Positions 12,628 through 24,906 of a DNA stretch of 64,000 nt are shown one piece after another. Origin of the DNA: Dryas octopetala. Lineage: Eukaryota; Streptophyta; Magnoliopsida; Rosales; Rosaceae. How positions within the stretch are numbered: the first letter of the stretch is position 1; each line of letters begins with the position of its first letter. The stretch spans positions 12,927,304 through 12,991,303 of the forward strand of contig OY992836.1 of the NCBI GenBank assembly GCA_963921425.1. The letters run 5' to 3'. The notes under the pieces are model-generated. The model did no database searches, was not told where the DNA came from, and saw nothing but the letters and a program-made list of their open reading frames with translations. Both the position numbers and the translations under genes were made by a program.

Positions 12628-15600
12628 ATGGATTTTTCACAATCTTTGAGCGGTTGGTTGAAGGTTCTCTATGTGGTATTTGCATTCTGTTCTGCTCTCT
12701 TTCTGGGTGCTCTCAAAGGTACCCTTTTTACTCTTCTGCAATTTGGGTATGATTATTGGACTATAGGATGACTTGTTTCCAACTTTCACATTATCTGCTA
12801 AATTTTATATGAAAATTTAATGGTGGGTTCTTGGAATTTTCATTGGATTTTGTTCAATGTTGCAGGTCTTCTTGTGGGTCCTATTTCTGCACTAATACTG
12901 ATAATAGGGAATGTGGGGATAATTTTGGGTTTGTTTCCTGCACATGTTGCCTGGACAGTCTACACTCTTATTAAGTTAGTAACCTCTGGAACTACCCTCT
13001 TCAAATTTTTCAATAATTACCTCATTTTACAGAGATTTATTTTTTTCTTTCCACATGATATATATGCATATGTCAATGTTTGGCAATTGCAGGATTGATA
13101 GATTTGATGTTCCGCTTAAAGTTGCTATTTTGTTTGCCTTGCCTGCCCTATTTGGTATATGGTTGGGTTTGAGCATAGCTGGGAGTGTTCTTGTGGGAGT
13201 GGGCTATGGATTCTTCACTCCATGGGTTTCCACATTTGAGGCCTTCAGGCATGACAATGAGTACAAGAAATTCAAACATTGTGTTGTGGTAAATTCTTAA
13301 ACTTGGCCTTTCTTTGAATTTTCAGTCTGATTTAGTACTAATACTCAGTCTGCTTCCCCTCATCCACCTTAGGATGGAACTTGGGGAACTGTTAAAGGAA
13401 GCTGCACTGTAGTTAGAGACTTTGCAGACATATGTTACCACTCGTACCTGCTCTACTTGAAGGAGTTGCGCGAATCTCCTGCTTCGGATGAAGTTCGAAC
13501 TCTAAGGTAATGGTGTTGTAATTAGTGACCGGAATCGTTTTTCTTTTTGTAATCAAGTACCAAAAGTTATACCAACTTTTAACCATCAAATTATGTGGTA
13601 GGAACATGACAGTATATCAGTTGTTAGAAATAATAAGGTTCATAGTATGACCAGATATAAACGAATGAAATAGCATTACTCAAACATCGATTTTATTCTG
13701 AACTCATTTCTTTTTTGGAGCCATCTTGCAGGTTGATTCATGTGCCGGCATGTATTATAGTTGGTGTGTTGGGGCTGGTGGTGGAGATTCCTCTTTACAC
13801 TGCAATTGCTGTTGTAAAGAGTCCATACATGCTATTTAAGGGCTGGTATCGACTGATTCATGATCTAATTAGTCGAGAAGGTCCATTTCTTGAAATAGCT
13901 TGCATCCCTATTGCTGGTTTGACGATCCTAATGTGGCCAATTGTTGTTGTTGGGAGCGTCTTATTGTCAGTTTTCTCAAGCATTTTTATTGGATTGTATG
14001 CATCAGTTATAGTCTATAAGGTTTGCTCATACTGAAATATAATCCTCTCAATTCAATCTCCTTGGCCTTCTTTCATGATTACTGAAGTTACATATGCTTT
14101 AATCGTTTGTGGATGAAGGAAAGATCTTTCAGGAGAGGTGTGGCTTATGTAATTGCAATGGTTGCTGAATTTGATGAATACACAAATGACTGGCTGTATC
14201 TTCGAGAAGGAACTATCTTCCCAAAGTTAGTCATTTTCCTGCTTCATCATATGAGATATTCTTTTTGAGCTCATTGAAAATCTCTAACAGCAGTGGTCTC
14301 ATTACACGCAGCCAGGCCCCAATATCGAAAAAGAACTGTCTCTCAATCATCAGAGGTTTCTGTTCAAGGAAATCATGTGACTAGAGGAAAATTCAGTTCT
14401 GCTCCTATGGAAGCACCTGCAATGCTTATGTCAAATGTAGGCCATTCAAGATCAGTTAGAGCTGCTATACAGGAAGTGAAAATGGTACAGGTATGATTTT
14501 AGGTTAAGAGGTAGAGGTGATTTTTTCACCAAATATATACTATGAGCCTGAACACTCTGACTAAAGCTTCTCTGTAAATGAATTTATTTGCATTCATATT
14601 TGTTTTCAAAAGAAAAAAGTGCATCACCCTCTTTTGCCATTTAGATATCTAGAATTGAAAAGAAATTTGATAAGGTTTGGTTCAAGTATTATCTATCCGA
14701 TTCTTTCTTGGCTGATGTGAATATGATGGAATAAAACCTCTTTGACAGGCTGCACCAAATATTAAAATGCTCTAAGTAAGCAAATTGAATTTTGGTCAAT
14801 CATGATTAAACCTCAATTTAAAAACTGATTAACCAATTATTAGCCCTCACACTTGTTTTGTACCATGATGAAGTGAGAGTTTCTTGCATGTGTTCACTCA
14901 ATATGCAACAGATATGGGGAAATTTGATGATGTCCTGCGAACAGAAGGGTAAGGAACTGTTGGATGCTGATGTGATAACCCCAACTGACCTCTATGAATG
15001 GTTGAAAGCAGAGAAAAGCAATGAAGCATCGATTATTAGTGTTGGTTTGCCTTGTTATTCATGCTTGCAGAATCTTCTCAGCTCCATCAGATCAGATTCA
15101 GCTGGTTTACTGCTGCTTGATGGTGTTGAAGTTACCTATTTGAATAGACCACATGACAAATTGTTGGACTGGTTCTTTAATCCCATAATGGTCCTCAAGG
15201 AACAGATTAAGGTCCTAAACTTGGGAGACAGTGAGGTGAGATTTTTGGAGAAAGTTCTTCTTTTCGGAAGCAATACACAACGCATGAAGGCTTGGGATAA
15301 AGGAAGCTTAGTACCTCAAGATGCTCTAAGAGCTGCTCAAATCCAGGGAATTAGTAGAAGGTACAAGTTTTGCCTCTATTCCAATTCAAACCAGATAAAA
15401 AAAAAAAAACCCAAATTGTTCAGAAAACATGGAAAAACAAATGAATATTTCAAATGTTTTCATGATTTGTTAGCAAACAGAGGCTGCAAAACCAACCATA
15501 TGTGAGTAATGTCCTCTTTATCTTATCAAACACTCTGGATTGTTAATGTTGTCATATTGTGAAGCTAAACTACATATTCAAACATGCATCAACCTAGTCA

Positions 15601-16402
15601 ATGATTCAAATTGAGTCATATTCAAACAAGCATCAACCTAGTCATATTCAAACAAGTATCATTGCCTCATTGTTCAGAAACCATGGAAAAACAAATGAAA
15701 AATGTTCCCATGATTTCTTAGCAAACAGAGGGTGCAAAGCCATATGTGTGTATAGGCCCTATAGGGTAATCTTCTATTATCTTATCAAACACTCTAGAAT
15801 GTTAATGTTGTCAAATTGTCAATCTGAACTACATATTCAAATAAGCATCAACCAAGTCATATTCAAACAAGTATCTTTGCCTCCACTGCATCTGCACTTC
15901 AAAAAATATTCAGTTTCCTTTCTCAGCATATATGTCATCTTAATGGATGCAATAGAGTGAAAGGCATTATTGCTAAATTAAGAATATGTATAATTAATTT
16001 GATATACCTTTGTGTTTCATCCTATTATGTATAATGGATTGACTTAATTAAATTTTGTCAATATAAATTGGGGTTGTTTCTGATGCAATTGTAAATACAT
16101 CACAGTAGAGTCCTTATAACATGGACCATTTTCTTGAAGGCACTGGATGGACTTGGCATGCAGTTATACTAGTTTTTATCAAGAATCAAAAGTCCTGTTA
16201 TAATTCTCAATATTCATCTTTTTAAGTGGTGAATATAATTTTTTGCAGGATGATTGGAATGATGAGAAGTGTCTCAAAACTTCCTACTTATAGAAGGAGA
16301 TTTCGCCATGTTGTGAAGGCTTTGATCACATACTCCGTAGAGAAGGAGGCTTCTATCTTATCCGGTTCCGTTAAATCTACTACCTCCATTGAAGATGTAT
16401 AG
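12628..16402 (+). CDS. Multi-pass membrane protein, At3g27390 family
   Basis: A plant-wide membrane protein family of unknown function. Nine exons by eye: 12628-12718, 12866-12974, 13093-13288, 13373-13506, 13732-14020, 14119-14225, 14316-14490, 14912-15360, 16249-16402; 567 codons, all junctions in phase. The N-terminal 290 residues hold about six hydrophobic segments, with family signatures ILGLFPAHVAWTVYTL, DGTWGTVKGSCTVVRDFADI, CYHSYL and DWLYLREGTIFPK. A soluble C-terminal half follows, including DGVEVTYLNRPHDKLLDWFF, ending near SIEDV. The acceptor at 14316 was chosen over one four bases upstream because it continues the frame as KPQYRKRTVSQ. Intron 8 carries a tandem duplication. Length is close to the family norm. 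Confidence 0.87.
15417..15895. repeat. Head-to-tail 254-bp duplication in intron 8
   Basis: Two diverged copies (about 15417-15670 and 15671-15895) share TTGTTCAGAAA.CATGGAAAA, AGCAAACAGAGG.TGCAAA, CTTATCAAACACTCT and CATATTCAAACAAGTATC. The block lies wholly within the intron before the last exon of the membrane-protein gene and does not alter its coding sequence. Confidence 0.8.
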
Positions 16403-18401
16403 GATGAACTTTAATTTAGTTCCTTTTGATGTATTTAATTTTCTCCCCATCACATGAATTATTGTAATTAATTTGTCATGGACATGTATTTTAGTGTATC
16501 GGTCAGATCATTTGTTTAAGAGTTTTGCTAAACACAGTCATACTCATTGTGCATTCATCGAGTATCTCATTCAATCAACAGATATCAGCCGATCGTTCAC
16601 AAGCACATAGATGATTAATGCTAGCTTTCTCTATAATCTATTTATAACTTATTTTAAAAATAAATAAATAAAAATTCATACCATGTCCCTCACTCTCAAA
16701 TCTCCATGAGTAAGAAATCTATACATGGAACGTGGTAAAGATAACATATGTTTGTTAGTACTAACTTATTTTCTAGTCCTCTTTACCACTTGAGTTCATT
16801 CCAAGGACTATATATTTGGATTACACCTTATGACCCGTTTGATTTTATATGATCCTAAATTTTATTATGTTGCTAAGCTACTAATAAAAATCACACATTG
16901 AAATAAATGTCATCTGGTAAAAAAAATGTTATTATAGTCTATATATGCATGTTTTCTACATGAAACTCACTTGAATGATTGGATCTTGATAAATGTCAAA
17001 AAAATAGATAGATCATTGGAAATGTCAGTGACTCAATATGGACAATATGATTGCAGAGTTGGAATCACTCATAAAGAACTGAAGCTAGCCTCGATCCCTC
17101 CGCAGTCTCTCACTCCCAAAGATGGAAAACATTACTTCAAGAGATCGAAGAATGTCAAATTTTGTGAAAGAGTGCAATTAATGAAACGATCCACCCCATA
17201 TTGGAAGCTAGCTAGTTAGGATGATCCAAGAAGGTGAAAGCAAGGGCATGAAAGATCAGTGACTGATCAGTATCTATATATTGCATACAAGTGTACATTG
17301 GACCACAAGATTTTAAAAAAATTGGCATCTTATGCATTATTTTGTGCGCACAAAATTAATACGTGCCATCAATTTTATACAAAAATATAAAAATAAAAGA
17401 AACTTGACAACAAAGTATTTTAAAGTAAGTCTTAAATTTACATTCCAAATTTAAATCTCAAATGATGTGGTAGTATGTAATTGATTCATACATGACACAT
17501 TCTCATGTTCATTTATTTTATAACAAGTAAAATATTAACACATGTAATAATAAATTATTTGAAATACAAATTTGAGATCCCTAATATTATTATTTAAATC
17601 ATATACATAAAAGTTTAATAAAAAAACATGTTTTATTACAACAACAAAAAAAAAGTACTGTTGTAGGGGGCACCAATCCCAAAGGAATTTTTACCATGAC
17701 AAGTGAAACCACCCTCCAAGATCGGCCTGGAGAGTATACGGTTGAGGCAACCTACATCAATCCAATGGAGTGGTCTAACTAAAGTCAAAAGAGTTTTTTT
17801 TTTCTTTTAAAAAAACCATTTTCATTATGTTTTTATAGACGCGATATTCATCTATTATTTATGTAGATCATACTTTTATTAGAGAGTTGATAATACAATA
17901 ATACAAGATAGTGAGTTGAGATAATACAAATAATATTAAAATGTCAATTGAGATAATACAAATAGTACTAAAACAATCTTACCAAAATTTTATATAACCT
18001 GCTATATTTGTTTTTATGTCCAATGCACCAAATTTCCAACACTCATTACAACAAAACAAAATACTTGCTAGCTTCTATAAAAGTGCTTCCTCCTCATGTA
18101 TATTATGACACATTACTAGATTACTAAATTTTCAATTGATGATTTGTCATTTCATCAAACTGAAGTCCTTCATAAATTTTAAGTTTATTTCAGTTTAAAT
18201 ACTAACTTCTAGTTAAGATTGTGATATAATCTAAAAAGTTTAAATCCATATTAGTACCTAAAGTAAAAAATTAATCCCTCTCTGTTTTGCTAAAAAATTA
18301 TTATAATATTTAATCCTAATTAATTTTCTTGATTAAAAGAGCATGTTGTTTTTCATAAAATTGAATTGTATGAATATAAATGTGTTGTATAGCACAATAT
18401 A
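16403..18401. other. Intergenic, AT-rich, nothing recognised
   Basis: No coding or RNA gene is supported. A stretch around 18250-18350 (TACCTAAAGTAAAA, TTAATCCTAATTAATTTTCT) resembles the tail next to the dispersed repeat at about 30417-30520 and may be a remnant of that family. The open frame at 16971-17219 matches nothing known to me. Confidence 0.4.
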
Positions 18402-18409
18402 TACTCTGT

Positions 18410-18795
18410 TAGGGATGAAAACGGGGCGGATTTGCCAATACTAAACCCGCCCCGCCGGGTAATCGAGTCCCCATTGGGGGTATTCGGAGCCTCTATTATT
18501 TTTTTTTAAATAATTTTTTTTATTAATAACATATCAAATTAATATAAATATATAATTTAATAGATAAAATTTATTAAAATTTATCATATTATATTATAAT
18601 AACACTAAATTATAAAGAGAACAATATTAAAAACATATAACAAAATTAAAATAATAAATTAAAATATAATTTTATAATATAATAATTTTATTAAACAAAT
18701 ATACGGGAGGTGGAGATAAGAATGGTATTACTATACCCGCTTAATCAGGACCGTCCCCACATAGATTTTCGGGGCTGGAAATTTTGCCATCCCTG
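18410..18795. mobile_element. hAT-type MITE, 386 bp
   Basis: The element starts TAGGGATG and ends CATCCCTG, the typical short hAT termini. It is flanked on both sides by the perfect 8-bp TSD TACTCTGT (18402-18409 and 18796-18803), the length expected of hAT transposases. GC-rich subterminal regions (ACGGGGCGG, CCCGCCCCGCC on the left; CGTCCCCACA, TTTTCGGGGCT on the right) flank an AT-rich core. No coding capacity, so it is non-autonomous. The perfect TSD suggests a fairly recent insertion. Confidence 0.92.
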
Positions 18796-18803
18796 TACTC
18801 TGT

Positions 18804-19760
18804 CTAGTCAAATTTCTTTCATATGTTTTTTCTTTTTTGGAGTACATCCACATAGATTAAACAAGTGGAGTGGAAGTAGCTAGCAATAGCATTGACTGAC
18901 TGAGTGAGTTGATCCTGTGACCCATCATCAGATGCCAGAACCCATTTCCACTCTGATTTTATTTTTTGCAGTTCGTTTTTACCCAAAACAAGTTGGAAGC
19001 TGCCGTGCTGGTACGAGTGGTGGAGCCGCCGATACTCTTTCGCTTGCATATTTATTTGCTTTTGTTTTACTTGGAATTTGGAAAAGTTGGATGCATTGGC
19101 CAACCGCACATCGACGTCAATCAATCAGGACACGCTGATTGGGATAAGATCAAAACTCGCCGATCCTCGGCACGTGTCCGCATGATGCGTGTTCCGGCTT
19201 CTCAACTCCGATACGAATCGCCCATCAAAATTTTAATCAATTATTAGGTACCGTAAATCGTAATAGATATTTCGAAAATATCCAGAGAATTAGAAAAAAA
19301 AAAGAACGAAAAAATATTTTGACAAGAAGACAAAGAATTGCATGAATTTTATTTCTCTTATTTATATTTTGACGCCGGAAAATACTGAAATTATTGACTG
19401 CATGTGTGTTGTTGGTACACAGGAGTAGTACTCTGGGAAAGAAGGCAGAAGAACATAGAGAGAGAGAGAGAGAGAGAATTTAAGGTCTAGAAGCTTTTGT
19501 TATTGATCCCCGTTTGTTCTCTTCTTCCCTATGTGGATTTGCCAGCAGTAAACGGTGTCGTACTGCTTTGTACATACAGTACTGGAACAAACTCCGGCCA
19601 TCAACAGCTTCTTCCTCTCCTTCTTCTAAATTAATTAACTGAAAAGAGCTAGCTAGCTGTACATGAATAAACCCAACTAAAAAAAAAAAAAACTGGACTT
19701 AAAATTAAATAATAACAATTTGCATGAGGAATTGGTCGAGGATATCGATCTTCTGGTCCT
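18804..19760. other. Intergenic, including probable 3' flank of KRP
   Basis: No gene is supported. A (GA) tract lies at about 19457-19477. The stretch 18960-19220 is less AT-rich and has short open frames on both strands, none recognisable. The end nearest 19761 presumably holds the 3' UTR of the minus-strand KRP gene. Confidence 0.35.
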
Positions 19761-20899
19761 TTAATTTGATTGCTTTCGGGGCTTTAATCGAACCCACTCG
19801 TAACGACCTTCCAAAGGCTCCTCCTTCTCGAAATCAAAATTATACCTGCAAACCAGTTGAGAATTTCAAATTAGTACAATTACAAAATTTTGAAAACAGC
19901 TGAGCTAGCACAGCCCAACCATCATTAAAAGTAGTTGAACAGTTGAACTTACTTCTCCTTGAACTGTTTTTGGAGGTCTTTCTGGGCTTCTGCGAAGAAT
20001 TCTTCGAGCTCCAACACCGTAACATTAATCTTCTCCGGCACCGTTGATATTCTTGCTCGAGAATTATCCGCCTCCTTCGGCCTCGATTCTGCTTCATCAA
20101 CTTGAAGCTCGCTCGTAGGCGTCATCTTTCTTCTGCTACAGAAAATAAATAAATAACGCGCACAGTTGAAGAGCTAGAGCAAAGAATTGAGAAGCAGAAG
20201 ACGAATTTATATACAATTTTACGTACGTGATAGGGTTGCATTTCGAATTGGGAGAAAAATTGAATTTTTGAATTTTTGAATTCAAGATAAAATACATGAA
20301 TTTGAGTAATAAATGTTTGAGGCCAAAATGTTATTTATATATATATATGTTCAAAGTTCAAAACCTTTCTCTGCGGGAATTAAACGTCCACGATTCAACT
20401 TGCTCCCTCTCATCCTGTGAAATTAAATTCAGTTAGCAAAGTGAAGAAAAACGCAATTAAAACCGCGACAAAACTGAAAATTCAAGAAGCTGAGAGAGGA
20501 TTGATCGAATTTATTGCTAGAAATTTAATGGTTCACCTCCAGATCTATGAATTCAATGCTTCTATCTTGCACGAGCTCACTTGAGCCGTTACTTGAGCAG
20601 CAAGAGGTCTGAGTGTGATCATCTGATGAGGAGCTACTAGGGCTCCATGAGCAGACGTCGTCGTTTCGTTCATCCCGTACTGCATGATTGTCAGTACTCT
20701 CTGCTCTCTCCGCCACAATTCTCGATGCACTTACGACGTCGTCGTCGCCGTGTCTCTGCTTCTTGAGCCGAGCACACGACGACGGCGCTAAATTCACCAA
20801 TTGTCCATCAATGTTGGCCTTCCTCTTCTTCGACATGGCTGAGCTCGCGGCGGTGGCTCCAGCCTTTGTCTTCCCGCCGACCTGAGCCACCTCCATCAC
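19761..20899 (-). CDS. KRP: Cyclin-dependent kinase inhibitor, KRP/ICK family
   Basis: KRPs bind and inhibit plant CDK-cyclin complexes in the nucleus and slow cell-cycle progression. Four exons by eye: 20899-20537, 20414-20365, 20135-19953, 19845-19761; 226 codons, all junctions in phase. The diagnostic C-terminal block is present: INVTVLELEEFFAEAQKDLQ, KQFKEKYNFDFEKEEPLE, GRYEWVRLKP. It is split by an intron inside the Lys codon before YNFDF. The N-terminal half is variable and rich in Ser and charged residues, with Lys/Arg clusters (SKKRK, RLKKQRH) that could serve as nuclear localisation signals, as is usual for the family. An ESWTF motif falls in exon 2. The product runs six residues past the usual end (RKQSN after LKP). 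Two ATGs open exon 1; I used the first. Confidence 0.93.
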
Positions 20900-21048
20900 T
20901 GTAACCTCTGCAATTCAGTTCCTCATCTACTTCATCATCATCCCTAGTTTGAGAGAGAGAGAGTCAGTGTGTGCGTTTGTGTGTGCGGTGACGATGATAT
21001 TGATGATGATGATGATGACGAGACGGTTGGACGGCTGGGATTGATTGG

Positions 21049-21054
21049 TTTATA
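21049..21054 (-). promoter_or_regulatory. TATA box of the KRP gene
   Basis: Read on the minus strand the sequence is TATAAA, 150 bp upstream of the KRP start codon. The interval contains a CT/GA-rich run (about 20951-20962) and a GAT-repeat stretch, as in many plant 5' UTRs. The assignment rests on position and motif only. Confidence 0.55.
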
Positions 21055-22474
21055 AGTGCGGGGGTGGGCGTTGGGTTACGTGGTGGTCCAGACTCCGTTA
21101 ACAATGACGGGGAATCTGGAAACGGGGGATTTGACGGCGCCGTTACGTAGATCTGGGCTTGCACCGAACATTCCTCTAATTAATGGCTGCCACGTGGGCG
21201 TGTGCCACGTTGAAGATAACAAGAGGGAAATGATTGCGTAGGAGGAGTTTCAGGTTCGGAGGGCCGTACGGTTTGTGGAAGTTCGAACGGGATTCACTTG
21301 AATCAGGGGGTAAAAACCGTATTTTCGTGCGATAAGTACCGTTTCGTGTGAACTGAATTACTTATTTACCCTTCTTTCATTTGATAACAACAGAAATGCC
21401 ATCTACCAGTTTTTTCTGACTTGTTTTCCGTAATTGCCAATGAGTTGAATAAATGGTTTGTGGCTTTGTGCATGTTAATCTGCATGTTTGGGCCAATTAA
21501 TCACTCTCAAGAAAAGAAAGCATTAAGTTTGGGAAACTTGATGGCCAATAGAAATGCTGATGGTACAGATTGAACAAAAGAAAGACCATAAGAGATAAAT
21601 TCAAATGAGGTAAATTCAAGCAATTTTAAACAAGTAAGAACAAGGAAAATACAGAATTCAAATTCCATACATAGTGACATCTATATTAAAGTCAATTATG
21701 TTAATACATATGACCTTTTGTTATATATTACTTGTGAAATATTAATATACTTATACAAGAAATTGTTATATATTACATAAAATTTTCTATTTTGTATATA
21801 ATTATTCTCACTCCGTTACAGTAGTGTCACCGAGTGATAGTGATATCAAAGTCAGCAACAACAAAATTTAATTACTTTAAAACAGATTGAAAGAAGAAAT
21901 AATTACCCTCATGAATCATAGAAATATTTGAAAAAGTTGAGTTTTTTTAAATATTGTTCATTTTCTTAAATTGACCCCATTTCCAAAAATTTAACAAATT
22001 TTTTTTTAAAAAAATCCATCTTTGCATAATAATTTAGAAGATAGCTAGATATAATTTCAAGGGGTATCAGCTCTAGGAGACATGGCAGACATGATCATTT
22101 AATTTTAGGGCCATAACGGCAAAACGGTTAGGTAAGTGTATAAATTATGAGCTGTAGATCGAATTGTAGTAACATGCACCATGCAAATGGTAGGCAACCT
22201 GGACCACAGCCATAAAAGGTTTCTCTACAGAGAAATCGATCACAGCTACCTACCCCCTTTCTTCTACCATCTACCTTCCCAGATTTACCATTATGCAATG
22301 ATACAACTATAGGGTGTACATGATTAACTTTGCCCAACATCTTCTGTACTTTAATCTTAATTATTTTCTTTGAGACATAAAACTATTCCTAATGTTTCAA
22401 CTTTGTTATTGGGTAACTGAATTTATGTTTTGTTATCTCAATAACTGAATCATTGGTTAGAGGTCTGCATGTAA
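21055..22474. other. Intergenic, no gene recognised
   Basis: The KRP-proximal part should carry its upstream promoter. It includes CACGTG-type motifs (TGCCACGTGGGCG and GTGCCACGTTG near 21186-21212). The rest is AT-rich, and no coding or structural RNA gene was seen. Confidence 0.4.
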
Positions 22475-22483
22475 AAGTTTTTT

Positions 22484-23441
22484 GGATTAATTTCAGTTCA
22501 ATACCTCAAGTTTATTGAGAATTTTAGTTTCATACCTCTTGTTTACAATATTGCAATGTCATACCTCATCTTTTCAATTCATTGCAATATCATACCTCGA
22601 TCCGTCAGTATGACTGTTAAAGAATTCGTTAAGTGCTGACATGGCAAGAGTTAATTTCAGTTTAGTATCTCAAGTTTACTTAGAATTTCAATTTCATACC
22701 TTATCTTTCTAATTCGTTGCAATATCATACCTTCGTCAGTATGATCTTAAGGAACATGTTAAGTGCTGATGTGTCTTTTACTGGTCCCACTATTTTATGA
22801 CGTGGCACTTATGTGTCAATTGATGAATGAGTTCCCGCCAAAAACCTACCAAGTCAATTCTGACCGGATGCCACATGATCTGACAACATGCCACATCATC
22901 TCAAGTGATCTAACAATGTATCACATCATGCCATGTGGCATAAAAATAATTAAAAATTTGAAAGTTAAAAAAGAAAATTTTAAAAATTAGTAATTAAAAA
23001 TAATTATCAGACCATGTGGCATCCAGTCAGAACTGACTTAGCAGGTTTTTTGTGGGAACCCATTCTTCAGTTGATACATTAGTGTCACGTCATAAAAATA
23101 GTGGAACCTGTAAAAGTCACATAAGCACATAATGGATTCCTTAACAGTCATACTAACAAAAGTATGACATTGCAACAAATTAGAAAAAGATGAGGTATAA
23201 TATTGCAAGATTTTAAACAAGAGGTATGAAGTTGAAATTCTAAGTAAACTTGAGATACTAAACTAAAATTAACCTTTGTCACATCAGCACTTAACAGATT
23301 CATTAATAGTCATACTGACAGAGATATGACATTGTAATGAATTAGAAAAATGAGGTATGACATTGTAAGATTTTAAACAATAGGTATGAAAAATTGAAAT
23401 TTGAAGTAATTAAACTTAAGGTACTAAAATGAAATTAAGCC
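22484..23441. mobile_element. Foldback MULE-type element, 958 bp
   Basis: The element is essentially one long imperfect inverted repeat with arms of several hundred bp around a centre near 22960. Its ends are GGATTAATTTCA and TGAAATTAAGCC. It is flanked by the perfect 9-bp TSD AAGTTTTTT (22475-22483 and 23442-23450), the length typical of Mutator-like elements. Each arm carries a second, diverged copy of its own terminus (near 22660-22700 and 23240-23280), so the terminal unit is itself duplicated. No transposase is present. Confidence 0.88.
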
Positions 23442-23450
23442 AAGTTTTTT

Positions 23451-24480
23451 TAACATTTTCGTTATGACTTATCGTATAAAAAAGAAAAACCTTAGTTACT
23501 TTCTCTTTTTTACTTTCTTCTTTACCCTTTCAATTATGCAATATAGTCTCATAATCGAAACCTTTGATTTTCTAGATTAACCTTTAAACGTTATATATAT
23601 TTGTTTAAAAGTCGTTTAGTCATTTAATTGTATGTTATTAAATAAATAGACGATTTTAGTAACAATTGGATATCTAAATGATGATTTGAGAGATTTTTTG
23701 CATATATGATATTTAAAGTGTGATTTATAAATAAACGGTTTCAGTCATATAGTTAGACTACATGAGAAGAGAAAAGATGGATGAGAATGTAGAAGAAGGT
23801 AGAAATGAAGAGAATGTAGCTAGCATTTCTTCTAAAAAAATCATATTATACTGTCATATAAATGTCGGCTTACTGAACTTTATAATGTACCCTGCTTGGT
23901 TTGTACGTCCCATGTGTAAACAAGAGACAATTAATTAGATTGGCTGTCTCTTTGAACCTATTAACATTCAGATGTTGGTTGAGTCCCACAGCAAGAATTT
24001 TTTTTTTTTTTAGTTATTAGCTACAATAGAAGTTTAAAAAAAAAAAAATTTGTAGCTAAATGTATTAGACATGGAAAGTGTGGTGATTGTGTCTCTCTGA
24101 AACCCTGTCACTAAAACTTTCAGCGACGGCTATTGTAACTAGTTTTAGTGGTAGCAATTTCGTGACTAGAAGTTTTAGTAACGAAGATAGATTTATTACT
24201 ATATTAAAATAGCATTAGGTACAAGAATTTTTTTCTCGTAAGTCGTAATTAAAATACCTCATTTTTATTGATAAAAATTCCTCAAAATTATCAAAAACTA
24301 GTTGTCTTTCTTGCTTTGATTTGGAAAAACTTGTAATCTTTTTGTCAGAAAAAAAATACAGTACTTTATTATATACGTTGATATATCTTCTAGCTACGTA
24401 ACACAGCTTTTGAAAATGAAGCAGAGGGTCCAAAATCCAAATCAAGTGCCCTTAAAATATGGATATTAATTTCTTCATAA
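23451..24480. other. Intergenic, nothing recognised
   Basis: AT-rich sequence with poly-T and poly-A runs. A segment at about 24100-24180 repeats TTTTAGTG/TTTTAGTA and GACTAG-like words and could be part of an unidentified element. No coding gene is supported. Confidence 0.35.
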
Positions 24481-24489
24481 TAATAGATA

Positions 24490-24897
24490 GGTTTTATTAC
24501 ACTTTATCCACATGAATTTTGAACTCAATCTCACTTTATTACTTAAAATAAAAATTGTATCAATTTACCACATGAATTAAAAATTTGTTACAATGTACCT
24601 TTTCTGGCTCATTTTATCTAAACTTTTGTTAAAAATAAGGGTGTTTTAGTCTATTTAAATCAGTTTTTTATTATGTCAAAGCAAGTAAAGTGTAAAAAAA
24701 CTAATTTTTTTTTAACAATAAGAACTTGAAAAAGACTAAAATACTCTTATTTTTAACAAAATTTTAGACAAAATTAGCTAGAGGTGGTACATTACAACAA
24801 ATTTTTAATTCAAGTGATACATTGACACAATTATTTTTTTAGGTATTGAAATGAGATTGAGCTCAGAATTTAAAGTGGGTAAAATGTAAAAAAAGCC
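24490..24897. mobile_element. MITE with about 110-bp inverted repeats, 408 bp
   Basis: Left arm GGTTTTATTACACTTTA and right arm TAAAATGTAAAAAAAGCC are ends of inverted repeats that continue about 110 bp inward (ATCTCA.TTTATTAC on the left against its complement on the right). The flanks carry AATAGATA on both sides, extended to nine bases with one mismatch (TAATAGATA / AAATAGATA), fitting a Mutator-like or hAT-like insertion. It is non-coding. Confidence 0.75.
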
Positions 24898-24906
24898 AAA
24901 TAGATA

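Noticed and set aside
14312..14315. Acceptor four bases upstream for exon 7 of the membrane-protein gene
   Set aside because: Using CACGCAG as acceptor shifts the frame away from KPQYRKRTVSQ, whereas the AGCCAG acceptor at 14316 keeps all downstream phases.
16971..17219. 82-residue plus-strand open frame
   Set aside because: No similarity I recognise and no supporting signals in an AT-rich repeat-like region.
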